NCBI GenBank assembly: GCA_964577115.1
Contig: CAZNXJ010000002.1
Location: 248,001-312,000 of the forward strand
DNA length: 64,000 nt
Reading direction: 5' to 3'
DNA from: CAZNXJ01 sp964577115
Lineage (GTDB): Bacteria > Planctomycetota > Planctomycetia > Pirellulales > Pirellulaceae
The notes beneath the pieces are model-generated. The model was not told the origin of the DNA and did no database searches. It saw only the letters and a list, made by a program, of their open reading frames with translations. Within the stretch, counting starts at the first letter, position 1; every line of letters starts with the position of its first letter. The translations under genes and the position numbers were made by a program. This document shows positions 17,701 through 26,697 of this stretch, in pieces.

Positions 17701-18358
17701 TGGCCTCGACCACGTGCTGTCCATGACACACAAGGTCAACGTGCTGGTGCTCGACACGGAAGTCTATTCCAACACGGGCGGCCAGTCGTCCAAGGCGACG
17801 CCGCTCGCAGCCTCCGCCAAGTTCGCATCCGCGGGCAAGGCCGTTCATAAGAAGGACCTGGGCTTGATCGCGATGAGCTACGGCCACGTCTATGTCGCGT
17901 CGGTCGCGTTCGGCGCGAAAGACACCCAAACCGTGCAGGCGTTCCACGAGGCGGAAACCTACAACGGCCCGTCGATCATCATCGCCTACAGCCAGTGCAT
18001 CGCGCATGGTTACGACCTGCGCTTTGGTGCCGAACAGCAGAAGCTGGCCGTCCATTCAGGCGTGTGGCCGCTCTATCGCTTCGATCCGCGGCGAGTGGAG
18101 CGGGGCGAACCGCCCTTGCTGATCGATGCCCCGGCCGGCCGGGCGTCCATTATGGAATACATGCGCAATGAAACTCGGTTCCGCATGGTCGAGCGTCTGA
18201 ATCCCGAGCGGTTTCGGAAACTGGCCGCCGCCGCTCGCGACCACGCCGCACGCCGCGTTGCGCTATACGAACAACTGTCGCAAATCACTCTGCCTCAACC
18301 GGCGGCCCAACCGGCGTCGTCGAACGGTAAGAGCCAGCCGAAGGAGTCGCACGCATGA
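14741..18358 (+). CDS. nifJ: Pyruvate:ferredoxin (flavodoxin) oxidoreductase
   Basis: A single-chain PFOR that oxidises pyruvate to acetyl-CoA and CO2 and reduces ferredoxin or flavodoxin. The 1205-aa length is standard for fused PFOR. Domains in order: the pyrimidine-binding domain (from about residue 5, NEAAASVAYRMNEIVVIYPITPSSPMAEWC), the transketolase C-like domain, the gamma domain, a double [4Fe-4S] insert (CIQCNKCAFVCP near 696 and CTGCNLCVVVCP near 753), and the TPP domain with GACSGCGETPY and GDGWAYDIGFGG (near 976), plus cysteines for the third cluster. Start at ATG 14741, sharing ATGA with hoxW. Coupling to hydrogenase genes suggests that reducing power from pyruvate can be vented as H2. 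Confidence 0.96.
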   Translation: MSMRNAVTLDANEAAASVAYRMNEIVVIYPITPSSPMAEWCDEWAAASRKNLWGVVPHVTEMQSEAGAAGAIHGALQAGSLATTFTASQGLLLMIPNMYKIAGELNCFCMHVAARTVATHALSIFGDHSDVMACRQTGFAMLCSNSVQEAHDFACIGQAATLRSRVPFMHFFDGFRTSHEVAKIEALSDDQIRAMIDEEAVTAHRRRALTPDAPVIRGTAQNPDVFFQAREACNPFYVALPESVQATMDQFAQVTGRQYRLFDYFGAPDAERVLVLMGSGVETARETVEYLNRQGEKVGVVAVRLYRPFSIRDFVAALPKTTRAIAVLDRTKEPGAIGEPLYLDVVAALREAFDAGEAPMAQEPRVVGGRYGLSSKEFTPAMVKAVFDELRQARPRNHFTVGIVDDVTHLSLAYDPDFDIEPDEVVRALFYGLGSDGTVGANKNSIKIIGEETDNYAQGYFVYDSKKSGATTVSHLRFGPRPIRSEYLIRSANFVACHQFHFLERMNILEHARPGGVFLLNAPYGPDEVWDRLPREVQEEILAKQLRLFVIDALKVAGDTGMGRRINTIMQTCFFAISGVLPREEAIAEIKKSIEKTYARKGDEVVRRNFAAVDHAVAHLFEVKVPTSATSHVHRQPDVPADAPDFVKRVNAVIMAGKGDLLPVSAFPVDGTWPLSTTRWEKRKIATEVPIWDPAICIQCNKCAFVCPHATIRAKVYDPQELAAAPGEFQSMDFRAAEFKGWKYTIQVAPEDCTGCNLCVVVCPAKDKSNPKHKAINMTPLHEVIDRERDNYDFFLRIPDPPRERVRHSDVKGSQFLLPLFEYSGACSGCGETPYLKLLTQLFGDRLLIANATGCSSIYGANLPTTPWAANPDGRGPAWSNSLFEDNAEFGLGFRLSIDNLTSQARELVTQFASVLGDNLVQEILEADQTNEPGIEVQRQRVAALREKLRGDSSEAAQRLLLLADYLVKKSIWLIGGDGWAYDIGFGGLDHVLSMTHKVNVLVLDTEVYSNTGGQSSKATPLAASAKFASAGKAVHKKDLGLIAMSYGHVYVASVAFGAKDTQTVQAFHEAETYNGPSIIIAYSQCIAHGYDLRFGAEQQKLAVHSGVWPLYRFDPRRVERGEPPLLIDAPAGRASIMEYMRNETRFRMVERLNPERFRKLAAAARDHAARRVALYEQLSQITLPQPAAQPASSNGKSQPKESHA

Positions 18359-19356
18359 ACCTGGCGACCACGTACATGGGCTTCAAGCTCCCCCATCCGT
18401 TAATTCCAGGGGCTTCGCCGCTCTCCGATAGTCTCGATGCCGTGCGGTGGCTGGAAGACGCCGGGGCGCCGATGATCATCATGCATTCGCTGTTCGAAGA
18501 GCAGATTCTTTCGGAGGAGATTGCGACCAACCGCGCAGTCGATACGCCCAAGGAAAGTTATGCCGAGGCGCTGACGTACTTACCCGAACCAGACGAGTTC
18601 GAACTCGGTCCAGACGAGTACCTCGAACAGATCCGGCGAATTAAGCAGGCCGTCGGCATTCCCGTGATCGGTTCGCTCAACGGCGTGACGGCCGGCGGCT
18701 GGATCCGCTACGCCAAGTTGATTCAGGAGGCCGGTGCCGACGGATTGGAGATCAACATCTATGAAGTCGGAGCAAACTTCGACGAGATGGGCGATCAGGT
18801 GGAGCGGCGTTTATTGGATGTGATCTGGTCCGTTCGCGAAGCTGTTTCCATCCCGGTCGCCGTGAAGATCTCGCCATTTTTTTCGTCGCTCGCCAACTTC
18901 CTCAAGCATGTCGACAGTATCCATGTCGATGGCCTGGTGCTCTTCAATCGCTTCTATCAGCCGGACCTCGACATCGAGAACCTCGACGTGCGGCGCGTTG
19001 TCAACCTTTCGGACTCGTCGGAACTACTGCTCCGCCTGCGTTGGCTCGCGTTGCTGTACGGGCGTCTCAAAACTCCGATGGCCGTCACGGGCGGGGTGCA
19101 CACGGCGATTGATGCGGTGAAAAGCATCATGGCCGGCGCGAGCGCGTGCCAGATGGTATCGGCCTTGCTCAAACGCGGCCCATCGTACCTCGCCACAGTT
19201 CGCGACGATTTGCAGCGGTGGCTCGAGGAACATGAATACGAGTCGCTTGAACAGATGCGAGGAAGTTTGAGTCTTGAACGCGTCCCGGATGGGAGCGCTT
19301 ACGAGCGCGCGAACTACGCGCGGATTCTGCAGACCTGGGAGGATCAGGCCCTCTAA
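18355..19356 (+). CDS. Dihydroorotate dehydrogenase-like flavoprotein next to PFOR
   Basis: A 333-aa TIM-barrel flavoprotein of the PyrD/dihydropyrimidine dehydrogenase type. Barrel features: PHPLIPGASPLSDS at the first strand, VIGSLNGVTAGGW, GADGLEINIYEV, VAVKISPFFSS, and the phosphate-binding end AVTGGVHTAIDAVKSIMAGASACQMVSALLKRG. Length is normal. It overlaps nifJ by ATGA, a pairing I recall from other bacteria, where this protein is often annotated as dihydroorotate dehydrogenase-like. A role in pyrimidine synthesis is unproven; the position suggests a flavin-dependent redox step using PFOR-derived electrons. Confidence 0.85.
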   Translation: MNLATTYMGFKLPHPLIPGASPLSDSLDAVRWLEDAGAPMIIMHSLFEEQILSEEIATNRAVDTPKESYAEALTYLPEPDEFELGPDEYLEQIRRIKQAVGIPVIGSLNGVTAGGWIRYAKLIQEAGADGLEINIYEVGANFDEMGDQVERRLLDVIWSVREAVSIPVAVKISPFFSSLANFLKHVDSIHVDGLVLFNRFYQPDLDIENLDVRRVVNLSDSSELLLRLRWLALLYGRLKTPMAVTGGVHTAIDAVKSIMAGASACQMVSALLKRGPSYLATVRDDLQRWLEEHEYESLEQMRGSLSLERVPDGSAYERANYARILQTWEDQAL

Positions 19357-19456
19357 CGGCTGATCCACGATCGTTTTCCACCACCCGGTCGACACGGGCA
19401 CCCGTCCGCAATTCGTCGCACGGTGGTCAGCCGCCTGCCGGGCAGGAAACGGAGCC

Positions 19457-22129
19457 ATGAACGCGGTACATCCTCTCGATCCGATCTTTCATCCTGAGAC
19501 CGTTGCCGTCGTCGGCGCTAGCGTGAAGCCGGGCAGCGTCGGTAGCATCATCATGCGCAACTTGACGGAAAACGCGTTTAACGGCGTCGTTTATCCGGTG
19601 AATCCCAAGCGGCGAGCGGTGCATGGCATCCATTGCTACCCGACTCTGGCCGACGTTCCCGAGCCGATCGATCTGGCGGTTATCGCCACGCCGGCCGCCA
19701 CCGTTCCCGGGCTGATGGAGCAATGCGTCCAGCAAGGGGTGAAGGGCGCGATTATCATTTCCGCCGGATTCTCCGAGTTGGGGGAAGAGGGCCGCGCGCT
19801 CGAGCAGCGTATTGCCGACATCGCGCGCGGTCACCTGCGCATCATCGGCCCCAACTGCCTTGGCGTGATTCATCCACCTTATGGATTGAATGCGAGTTTC
19901 GCCGCGAGCATGCCGAAGCCGGGGCACATTGCCCTGCTGAGCCAAAGCGGCGCGATTTGCACGTCGATTCTCGACTGGGCGCGCGAGGTGAACGTTGGGT
20001 TCAGCAGCTTTATAAGCGTGGGATCGATGGTGGACGTCGATTTCGGCGACCTGATCGATTACTTCGGCGAAGATCCGCGCACGCGCAGTCTGATCCTTTA
20101 TATGGAGTCGATTGGTGACGTGCGGCGGTTCCTGAGCGCTGCTCGAGCCGTTGCGCGGACGAAGCCGATCATTGTGGTGAAGGCGGGGCGTCACGAGGCG
20201 GGAGCACGAGCCGCTGCGTCGCATACCGGGGCGCTCGCCGGCGCGGATGCCGTGTTTGATGCGGCGTTTCGCCGAGCCGGCGTGCTGCGCGTGACGACGA
20301 TTTCGGAACTGTTCAACATGGCCGAGATCCTCGCTACGCAGTCCGCGCCGCGCGGGCCGTCGCTAGCGATTATCACGAACGCCGGCGGGCCCGGCGTGAT
20401 GGCGACCGATGCGCTCATGCTGCAAGGCGGCCAGCTTGCGGAACTCACACCCGAAACGATGGACGCGCTGAACGCCGCCTTGCCGCCGTACTGGAGCCGT
20501 AGCAATCCGATCGACATTCTCGGTGATGCGAATCCCGAAAGGTATCGCACGGCCGTCGACATTTGCATTCGCGATCCGGCCGTCGACGGGCTGCTCGTGC
20601 TGCTCACGCCCCAGGCCATGACCGACCCCACCGAGACGGCTCGACAGCTCCTCCCGTTCGCGCGCGCCCATAATAAGCCGATCCTGACGAGCTGGATGGG
20701 CGGCACCGAAGTGCAGGAAGGACGCCGGATCTTGAACATGGCCGACTTTCCGACGTTTTCTTCACCGGAAGAAGCGATTCAGTCGTTCCTCCACATGGTG
20801 CAGTATCGGCGGAACCAGGAGCTGCTGTACGAGACGCCCGAGGCGCTGCCGGGAGACTGGGCGCCCGATACCGAACGGGTACAGAAAACAATCGACGCGG
20901 TCACCCGGGAAAAACGGCTTCTGCTGACCGAAGACGAAGCAAAAGACATGCTCGCGGCGTATGGCATTCCGGTCACGCGGACGATTCCCTGCCGCTCGGC
21001 AGACGAAGCGGTAGCCGCGGCGCGCGAGATTGGCTATCCCGTTGTGCTGAAATTGCTTTCGAAAACGATCACGCACAAGACGGACGTCGGCGGAGTGCGA
21101 TTGAATTTGGCGGACGAGTCGGCGGTGCGCGGGGCGTTCACGGCCATCCAAGCGCGTCTCGAGCAGCTCGGACGATCGGACGAGTTCGAGGGCGTCACGG
21201 TCCAGCCGATGATTACCGCGAAAGGCTACGAGCTAATCATCGGCAGCTCGGTGGATCGCCAGTTTGGCCCCGTCATCCTATTCGGGGCTGGCGGCGTGCT
21301 CGTCGAGATCTTCAAAGACCGGGCGCTCGCCCTGCCGCCGCTGAACCGAGCGCTAGCGCGGCGCCTCATGGAACGCACGCGCATCTACGAAGCGCTGCGG
21401 GGCGCGCGGGGCATTGCCGTGGACCTGGAAGCGCTCGAGACACTGCTCGTCCGCTTTAGCCAGCTCGTGGCCGATTTTCGGGAGATCGCCGAGATTGATA
21501 TCAACCCGCTGCTGTCGAGCAGCGAGGGCGTCATCGCGCTGGACGCGCGCGTGCTGCTCGCTTCGCCCGAAGCCCTCGCGAAGGGCCCGCCGCGCCTGGC
21601 GATCATGCCCTACCCGAACAAGTACACGGCGCCGTTTGAACTCAAGGATGGGCGGCGGATTCTCGTGCGCGCGATTCGCCCCGAGGACGAGCCGCTCATC
21701 GTGGAATTTCATGCCGGACATTCCGAACGGACGCTGCGCATGCGGTTCTTCGGGATGGTCCGCGTGCTGACGCGCGAGAACCTTATTCGACTGTGCCATT
21801 TGGACTACGACCGGGAACTCGCGCTCGTGGGCATTCATCATGACGAAAACCACAAGCCGCACATCGTGGGCGTGTCGCGCTACTATCTTCGGCCGGAACT
21901 GGGGATTGCCGAGTTCGCGCTGGTAGTGGGGGATGCGTGGCAGCGGCAGGGGATTGGACGCCACCTGATGGAACGCCTGATCGAGGTCGCCCGCGATCGC
22001 GGCGTCAAACAATTGTCCGGCCAGGTGCTCGCCGACAACGATCCCATGCTCAAACTGCTCACGCAGCTTGGCTTCCGCGTTGAGCCAACGCAGGACCCCG
22101 CCGTGGTCCGCGCGATCCTGGATCTCTAA
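19457..22129 (+). CDS. Fused ADP-forming acyl-CoA synthetase with C-terminal GNAT domain
   Basis: An 890-aa fusion. It starts with a CoA-binding Rossmann domain (TVAVVGASVKPGSVG), followed by succinyl-CoA-ligase-like domains with ASHTGALAGAD containing His256, the expected phosphohistidine. An ATP-grasp domain (about 500-720, GYPVVLKLLSKTITHKTDVGG) and a GNAT acetyltransferase domain (about 725-885) with the acetyl-CoA loop AWQRQGIGRHLM complete it. The first part resembles archaeal ADP-forming acetyl-CoA synthetase, which makes acetate and ATP. The whole resembles Pat/PatZ lysine acetyltransferases, which I recall as having lost synthetase activity. With the His retained and PFOR upstream, I favour an active acetate/ATP role, possibly combined with acetylation control. 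It starts 100 bp after the flavoprotein gene. Confidence 0.88.
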   Translation: MNAVHPLDPIFHPETVAVVGASVKPGSVGSIIMRNLTENAFNGVVYPVNPKRRAVHGIHCYPTLADVPEPIDLAVIATPAATVPGLMEQCVQQGVKGAIIISAGFSELGEEGRALEQRIADIARGHLRIIGPNCLGVIHPPYGLNASFAASMPKPGHIALLSQSGAICTSILDWAREVNVGFSSFISVGSMVDVDFGDLIDYFGEDPRTRSLILYMESIGDVRRFLSAARAVARTKPIIVVKAGRHEAGARAAASHTGALAGADAVFDAAFRRAGVLRVTTISELFNMAEILATQSAPRGPSLAIITNAGGPGVMATDALMLQGGQLAELTPETMDALNAALPPYWSRSNPIDILGDANPERYRTAVDICIRDPAVDGLLVLLTPQAMTDPTETARQLLPFARAHNKPILTSWMGGTEVQEGRRILNMADFPTFSSPEEAIQSFLHMVQYRRNQELLYETPEALPGDWAPDTERVQKTIDAVTREKRLLLTEDEAKDMLAAYGIPVTRTIPCRSADEAVAAAREIGYPVVLKLLSKTITHKTDVGGVRLNLADESAVRGAFTAIQARLEQLGRSDEFEGVTVQPMITAKGYELIIGSSVDRQFGPVILFGAGGVLVEIFKDRALALPPLNRALARRLMERTRIYEALRGARGIAVDLEALETLLVRFSQLVADFREIAEIDINPLLSSSEGVIALDARVLLASPEALAKGPPRLAIMPYPNKYTAPFELKDGRRILVRAIRPEDEPLIVEFHAGHSERTLRMRFFGMVRVLTRENLIRLCHLDYDRELALVGIHHDENHKPHIVGVSRYYLRPELGIAEFALVVGDAWQRQGIGRHLMERLIEVARDRGVKQLSGQVLADNDPMLKLLTQLGFRVEPTQDPAVVRAILDL

Positions 22130-22300
22130 GCGTCCCTCGACAGCAGAGATACGGTCATTGCGCCCGTGAATCCATGTGGCGCATCGAACCGTGCCTTCGG
22201 CTCGTCACGCATAGTGAAAAAATCGTCGTGCGGTTAGGATTGCCGGAGATGAAGGCATTTTCCCGAACCGCGCCGTCAGCAACTGTTACCTGCGAACCCA

Positions 22301-24586
22301 GTGAGCACCTCCAAACAACGAAGCCTGTTCACGGATCCGGATGCGGCGCCGTGGGAGTACGACGACGAGTCACACCGGTTGGTGGCGACGGTCGTTTTCG
22401 CGGAAGGGGCGGACGGGCAGTTCGATTATCTCGTTCCTGACACTCTGCGAGGGCACGTCGAGGCAGGGCGCCGCGTGGTGGTGCCACTCGGCCGGTCGAA
22501 CCGGCGAGTGACCGGTTACTGCGTAGCCGTGGGCAATTCGACCGACTCACCCGCTCGGCTCAAGGAAATCCTTGAGGTCCTCGACGACGTGACGCTCTTG
22601 TCCCCGTCGATGCTGCGGCTGACGCGGTGGATGGCAGACTACTATTTATGCAGCTGGGGAGCCGCGATTGAAACGGTGATTCCTGCCGGCGTCCGGTCGG
22701 CCGCGGGAACCCGTGAAGCTGTGTTCTTGTCGCTGACGGCGACGACGCGCGAGCGGGCTCGGGGCATGAAGCTCGGCGAAGCCCAGCGCCGCGCGCTCGA
22801 GTACCTCGAATCCGCGCGGCAACCGATGACCGCCCAGCAGCTTGCCAAGGCCGTGAACTGTTCGCTTGGCCCCATTCAACAGCTTCGCCGGCGCGGGCTT
22901 GTTGAAGAGACGACCCAGCGCGTCGTCTGGGGAAGGGTCTCCCAGCAGCCCGTGGAAGTGGAACAAGGCTGGCATCCGAACGCCGCGCAGCAGCGAGCGC
23001 TCGACGGCATCCGAGCGGCTTTGCAGGCCAACGAGTTCCGGACGTTCGTGATTCACGGAGTGACTGGCAGCGGCAAGACCGAGGTATATATCCGAGCCAT
23101 TGAGGAAGTCGTACGGTCGGGGCGGCAAGCGATCGTGCTCGTACCGGAAATCAGCCTGACGCCGCAAACCGAGCAGCGTTTTCGTTCACGATTCCCCTCC
23201 GTCGCGGTGCTGCATAGTCACCAGAGCCCCGTGGAACGGCACTGGCATTGGCGGCGGATCGCGCGCGGAGAAGTGCAGGTGGTCGTGGGAGCGCGCAGCG
23301 CCGTCTTCGCTCCAACCCCGCATCTGGGACTGATTGTGATCGACGAGGAGCACGACGCGTCCTTCAAGCAGGACTCGACGCCTCGCTATCACGCTCGCGA
23401 GGTCGCGCGACAACGCTGCCTCATGCAGCGTGTGCCGCTCGTTCTCGGGTCCGCCACCCCGTCACTGGAGAGCTACCAGGCGGCTCTGCGTGGCGAGGCA
23501 ACGCTGCTGCCGCTTCCGCACCGCGTTCTCGATCGGCCTTTGCCGCACGTGGCAACGATCGATTTGCGCAGCGAGTTCCAGAACCGGAAGCAACGCGGAG
23601 CCATCAGCCGTCCGCTGCATCAGGCGATTCATCAAGCGTTGATCGACGGCGGGCAGGTGATTTTACTGTTGAACCGCCGAGGCTACTCGCCCATCATCCA
23701 GTGCCCGAGCTGCGGGCAGGCCGTGAAATGTCCGTACTGCGATATCACGCTGACGCATCACCGCACTGGGGCTCTGGCCGTGTGCCACTACTGCGATTAC
23801 CAGCAGGCAACGCCGACGCATTGCCCGAACTGCCAGTCGACGGGCATTCGCTATGTGGGCCTGGGCACACAGCGGCTTGAAGCCGAAGTCCGCGCGCGTT
23901 TTCCGCACTATGAATGTCTGCGCATGGACAGCGATTCGATGCAGCAGCACGGCAGCCACGAGAAAGCGCTCGCACGCTTTCGTCAGGGCGAGGTGCGGAT
24001 TCTGCTGGGCACGCAAATGATCGCCAAAGGGCTCGACTTTCCCAACGTGACGCTCGTCGGCGTCATCAACGCGGACATCGCGTTGCATCTGCCGAACTTC
24101 CGCGCCGCCGAGCGTACGTTTCAGCTCGTCACTCAGGTGGCCGGACGCACGGGACGCGGCGAGAAGGGGGGACGGGTGCTCGTGCAGACGTTTACCCCCG
24201 AACATCCCGCCATCATCGCTGCCACACGGCACGATTTCGTGCAGTTCGCCGAGGGCGAATTGCCGTGCCGTGAGCGGTTCGGCTACCCGCCTTTCGGCGC
24301 GATGGTTCGCATCATCGTGCGGGGTGATGCGGTCGAGCCGGTCTCGGCCTGGGCCGATCATCTCGGTGCGGCGCTGACCGAAGCGCTCGAGGGCCAGCCG
24401 GTCCGCGTGATGGGCCCGGCGCCGGCGCCTATCGCCAAGCTGCGCGGCAAACACCGCTACCACCTGTTGCTGCTGGGCCCCGACGGCGAACCCTTGCGGG
24501 CGGCGGTGCGCGACGTCATGCAGCGCGTCAAAACGCCTGATGATGTCCAGTGGATCGCCGACGTCGATCCGCTCGACATGCTGTAG
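22301..24586 (+). CDS. priA: Primosomal protein N', replication restart helicase
   Basis: PriA recognises stalled forks and reloads the replisome. The 761-aa protein has an N-terminal DNA-binding domain (about 25-120), the helicase core with Walker A GVTGSGKTEVY, a DEEHD Walker B box, the motif GSATPSLES, and the zinc-binding cysteines between about 468 and 515 (CPSC, CPYC, CHYC, CPNC). It ends with the helicase C lobe containing QVAGRTGRGEKGG. Start is GTG 22301. Length is normal. The 170-bp gap upstream from the metabolic cluster suggests its own promoter, though I could not place one. Confidence 0.95.
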   Translation: MSTSKQRSLFTDPDAAPWEYDDESHRLVATVVFAEGADGQFDYLVPDTLRGHVEAGRRVVVPLGRSNRRVTGYCVAVGNSTDSPARLKEILEVLDDVTLLSPSMLRLTRWMADYYLCSWGAAIETVIPAGVRSAAGTREAVFLSLTATTRERARGMKLGEAQRRALEYLESARQPMTAQQLAKAVNCSLGPIQQLRRRGLVEETTQRVVWGRVSQQPVEVEQGWHPNAAQQRALDGIRAALQANEFRTFVIHGVTGSGKTEVYIRAIEEVVRSGRQAIVLVPEISLTPQTEQRFRSRFPSVAVLHSHQSPVERHWHWRRIARGEVQVVVGARSAVFAPTPHLGLIVIDEEHDASFKQDSTPRYHAREVARQRCLMQRVPLVLGSATPSLESYQAALRGEATLLPLPHRVLDRPLPHVATIDLRSEFQNRKQRGAISRPLHQAIHQALIDGGQVILLLNRRGYSPIIQCPSCGQAVKCPYCDITLTHHRTGALAVCHYCDYQQATPTHCPNCQSTGIRYVGLGTQRLEAEVRARFPHYECLRMDSDSMQQHGSHEKALARFRQGEVRILLGTQMIAKGLDFPNVTLVGVINADIALHLPNFRAAERTFQLVTQVAGRTGRGEKGGRVLVQTFTPEHPAIIAATRHDFVQFAEGELPCRERFGYPPFGAMVRIIVRGDAVEPVSAWADHLGAALTEALEGQPVRVMGPAPAPIAKLRGKHRYHLLLLGPDGEPLRAAVRDVMQRVKTPDDVQWIADVDPLDML

Positions 24587-24759
24587 TCCTGCCTTTTAAC
24601 TCGCTGTTTTTCTTTTTCGCCCCAGCTTGCGCAAACCCCGAGGCCGAGCGGACCCGCACGCTTTGCCACTCGCCACCCACCGCTCGTTTACCTACAATGA
24701 GCGTGTTGCAAAAGCAATTGTGCATGGATGTTGCGCACCCGAAAGGTTCGGCGTCGCGG

Positions 24760-26613
24760 ATGGCTTATCAATCTCTGAAACGTGTGCTCAGCGAGACGAG
24801 CCTCGAGCGGAAATGCCGGTACTGGTTCGGCCTTAGCCTGTTGTTACTGATCGCTAGTGCATTTCTTTGGGTCGATCAGGTTGCCGAAGAGCCAGTCTAT
24901 CGCGCGCTCGAACAGGAACGCTTGTCGGCCCAGCAGCGCGGTCAGGCCTTCGCCGATATGACGATGGTCAAGATCCACTTTCTTGGCTGGTCGCGCGGCG
25001 AAGACGAACGCGAACTGGTCAACGAGCTGCTGGATGAGCTGGTCGATCAGCATTTCTCGGCCGAGATCGTGGGCTTCACCAAAAACGACAAGCTCGACGT
25101 GCGCGAGCCGCGCGAGCCGTGGGAAGCGGAAGTGCTACGCGAACTGGCGGCCGAAGTGCGCCAGCACTCGGCGGGAATGTCTGATACGCCAGCGGCGAGC
25201 AACGCGGCAAGTGGTGCTTCGCGTGATCACGCACGGGAAGGCGAAGCGTCCGGGGTGGCTGCTATGGCGGAGCTGACGCGCGACGATCTTTTGCCGGGCG
25301 AGGGGGACAAGCGGTTCTTCCGCGAGCGGATTGTCCCGGAGAAAGGCGAGTACCACTACGTTCAGGTGTACTGGAAGAAGAGCTGCGTCGAGTGCCACCT
25401 GTCGCCTTCCAGTGCCGGAGCTGTATCGGCGGCCGCGGCCGATCAGTTCTCGCCGACGGAACTGCCCGTACGTGCCGTAAAGATCGTGCTGCCCTATAGC
25501 GAATCAAAAGCGGCGATTCATTACATCCGAGCGATTCTGACGGCGACGGGAATCCTCACGTTCTTCTTCGCCATGGGCTCGTTGTACATCATTGTCCGCT
25601 ACATGATTGTTTCGCCGCTGAAGCACTTGCGGGATGTCAGCGACGAGATCAGCCGCGGCAACACCGAGCTGCGGGCTGAGATCCATACAAGTGATGAGTT
25701 TGAGGATCTAGCCGAGTCGTTCAACCGGATGTTGCGGCACCTGACCGATGCGCAGGCAAACCTGCAAAAGGTGAATCACGATCTGGACGCGAAGGTGGAC
25801 GAGCTCGCTCGGCTGAACATGCGGCTCTACGAAATGAACCGGGTGAAGAGCGATTTCCTCGCGAACATGAGCCATGAACTGCGAACGCCGCTGAACAGCA
25901 TCATCGGCTTCTCGGAGGTCCTGCAAGGGATCAGCTCGCTGACCGACAAACAGAAACGCTACGCGCAGAATATCCAGAAGTCCGGGCGTGTGCTGCTCGA
26001 GATGATCAACGACATCCTCGACCTGGCGAAGATCGACGCGGGCAAGATGGATCTGAAGCCCACGGAGTTTCGCATCGAGGCGATCGTGCACGCTCAGTGC
26101 GATATGGTGCGAGCGCTGACCGAAGAGAAGAATATCGATCTGTTGTGCGAGGTGCAGCCGGACCTGCCGCCGCTGTTTACCGACCAGTTCAAGGTCCAGC
26201 AGATCCTCACGAACCTACTTTCCAATGCCATCAAGTTCACGCCGGAAGGAGGCCGTATCACGGTCAGTGCGTCGCGCGATGACGAGTCGCGCCTGGTGCT
26301 TACGGTGGCCGATACGGGGGTAGGAATCGCGGAAGAAGATCGGGAAATCATCTTTGAAAAATTTCGCCAGAGCCGCAATGTGATCGGCTCGGACGGGTTG
26401 ACGCGCGAGTACTCCGGAACGGGCTTGGGGCTGTCGATCGTCAAGGAACTGTGCCGCTTGCTGCGCGGCTCGATCGACTTCGAAAGCGAACTGGGCAAGG
26501 GGAGCACGTTCCGGGTCATCTTGCCGTGGACGGTGGACGATTTGCCCACGGACAGCTCGCCGTCGGAAGCCCGCCCCGCCAGCACGCTGCGCCCTGAACC
26601 TTCGCGAACCTGA
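24760..26613 (+). CDS. Membrane histidine kinase with CxxCH-bearing periplasmic sensor
   Basis: A 617-aa sensor kinase. TM1 lies at about residues 22-38 and TM2 at 257-280; between them is an extracytoplasmic domain that contains SCVECHLSP, a CxxCH heme-c attachment motif (Cys209, Cys212, His213). This resembles the DUF3365/Tll0287-type heme sensors. HAMP follows (about 281-333), then a coiled coil (335-362), HisKA with SHELRTPLNS (His372) and a HATPase domain with NLLSNAIKF, DTGVGI and GTGLGLSIV. Start chosen at ATG 24760 (MAYQSLKRVL); ATGs at 24697 and 24724 are alternatives without good ribosome sites. No response regulator is adjacent. The likely signal is redox, oxygen or NO. Confidence 0.87.
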   Translation: MAYQSLKRVLSETSLERKCRYWFGLSLLLLIASAFLWVDQVAEEPVYRALEQERLSAQQRGQAFADMTMVKIHFLGWSRGEDERELVNELLDELVDQHFSAEIVGFTKNDKLDVREPREPWEAEVLRELAAEVRQHSAGMSDTPAASNAASGASRDHAREGEASGVAAMAELTRDDLLPGEGDKRFFRERIVPEKGEYHYVQVYWKKSCVECHLSPSSAGAVSAAAADQFSPTELPVRAVKIVLPYSESKAAIHYIRAILTATGILTFFFAMGSLYIIVRYMIVSPLKHLRDVSDEISRGNTELRAEIHTSDEFEDLAESFNRMLRHLTDAQANLQKVNHDLDAKVDELARLNMRLYEMNRVKSDFLANMSHELRTPLNSIIGFSEVLQGISSLTDKQKRYAQNIQKSGRVLLEMINDILDLAKIDAGKMDLKPTEFRIEAIVHAQCDMVRALTEEKNIDLLCEVQPDLPPLFTDQFKVQQILTNLLSNAIKFTPEGGRITVSASRDDESRLVLTVADTGVGIAEEDREIIFEKFRQSRNVIGSDGLTREYSGTGLGLSIVKELCRLLRGSIDFESELGKGSTFRVILPWTVDDLPTDSSPSEARPASTLRPEPSRT

Positions 26614-26697
26614 TCTCGCGGGCGATACGCTCTTCCCCAAACCCGTCCCCCTTAACTCTTCCTCCCTGATCCCCGAACTCTGAGGCCGAACTCTCTC

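Noticed and set aside
15857..18055. Long 732-residue open frame on the minus strand across nifJ
   Set aside because: It is fully antisense to the well-supported PFOR gene; its composition is Arg/Gly/His-rich as expected of a shadow of GC-rich coding DNA, and it has no recognisable domain.
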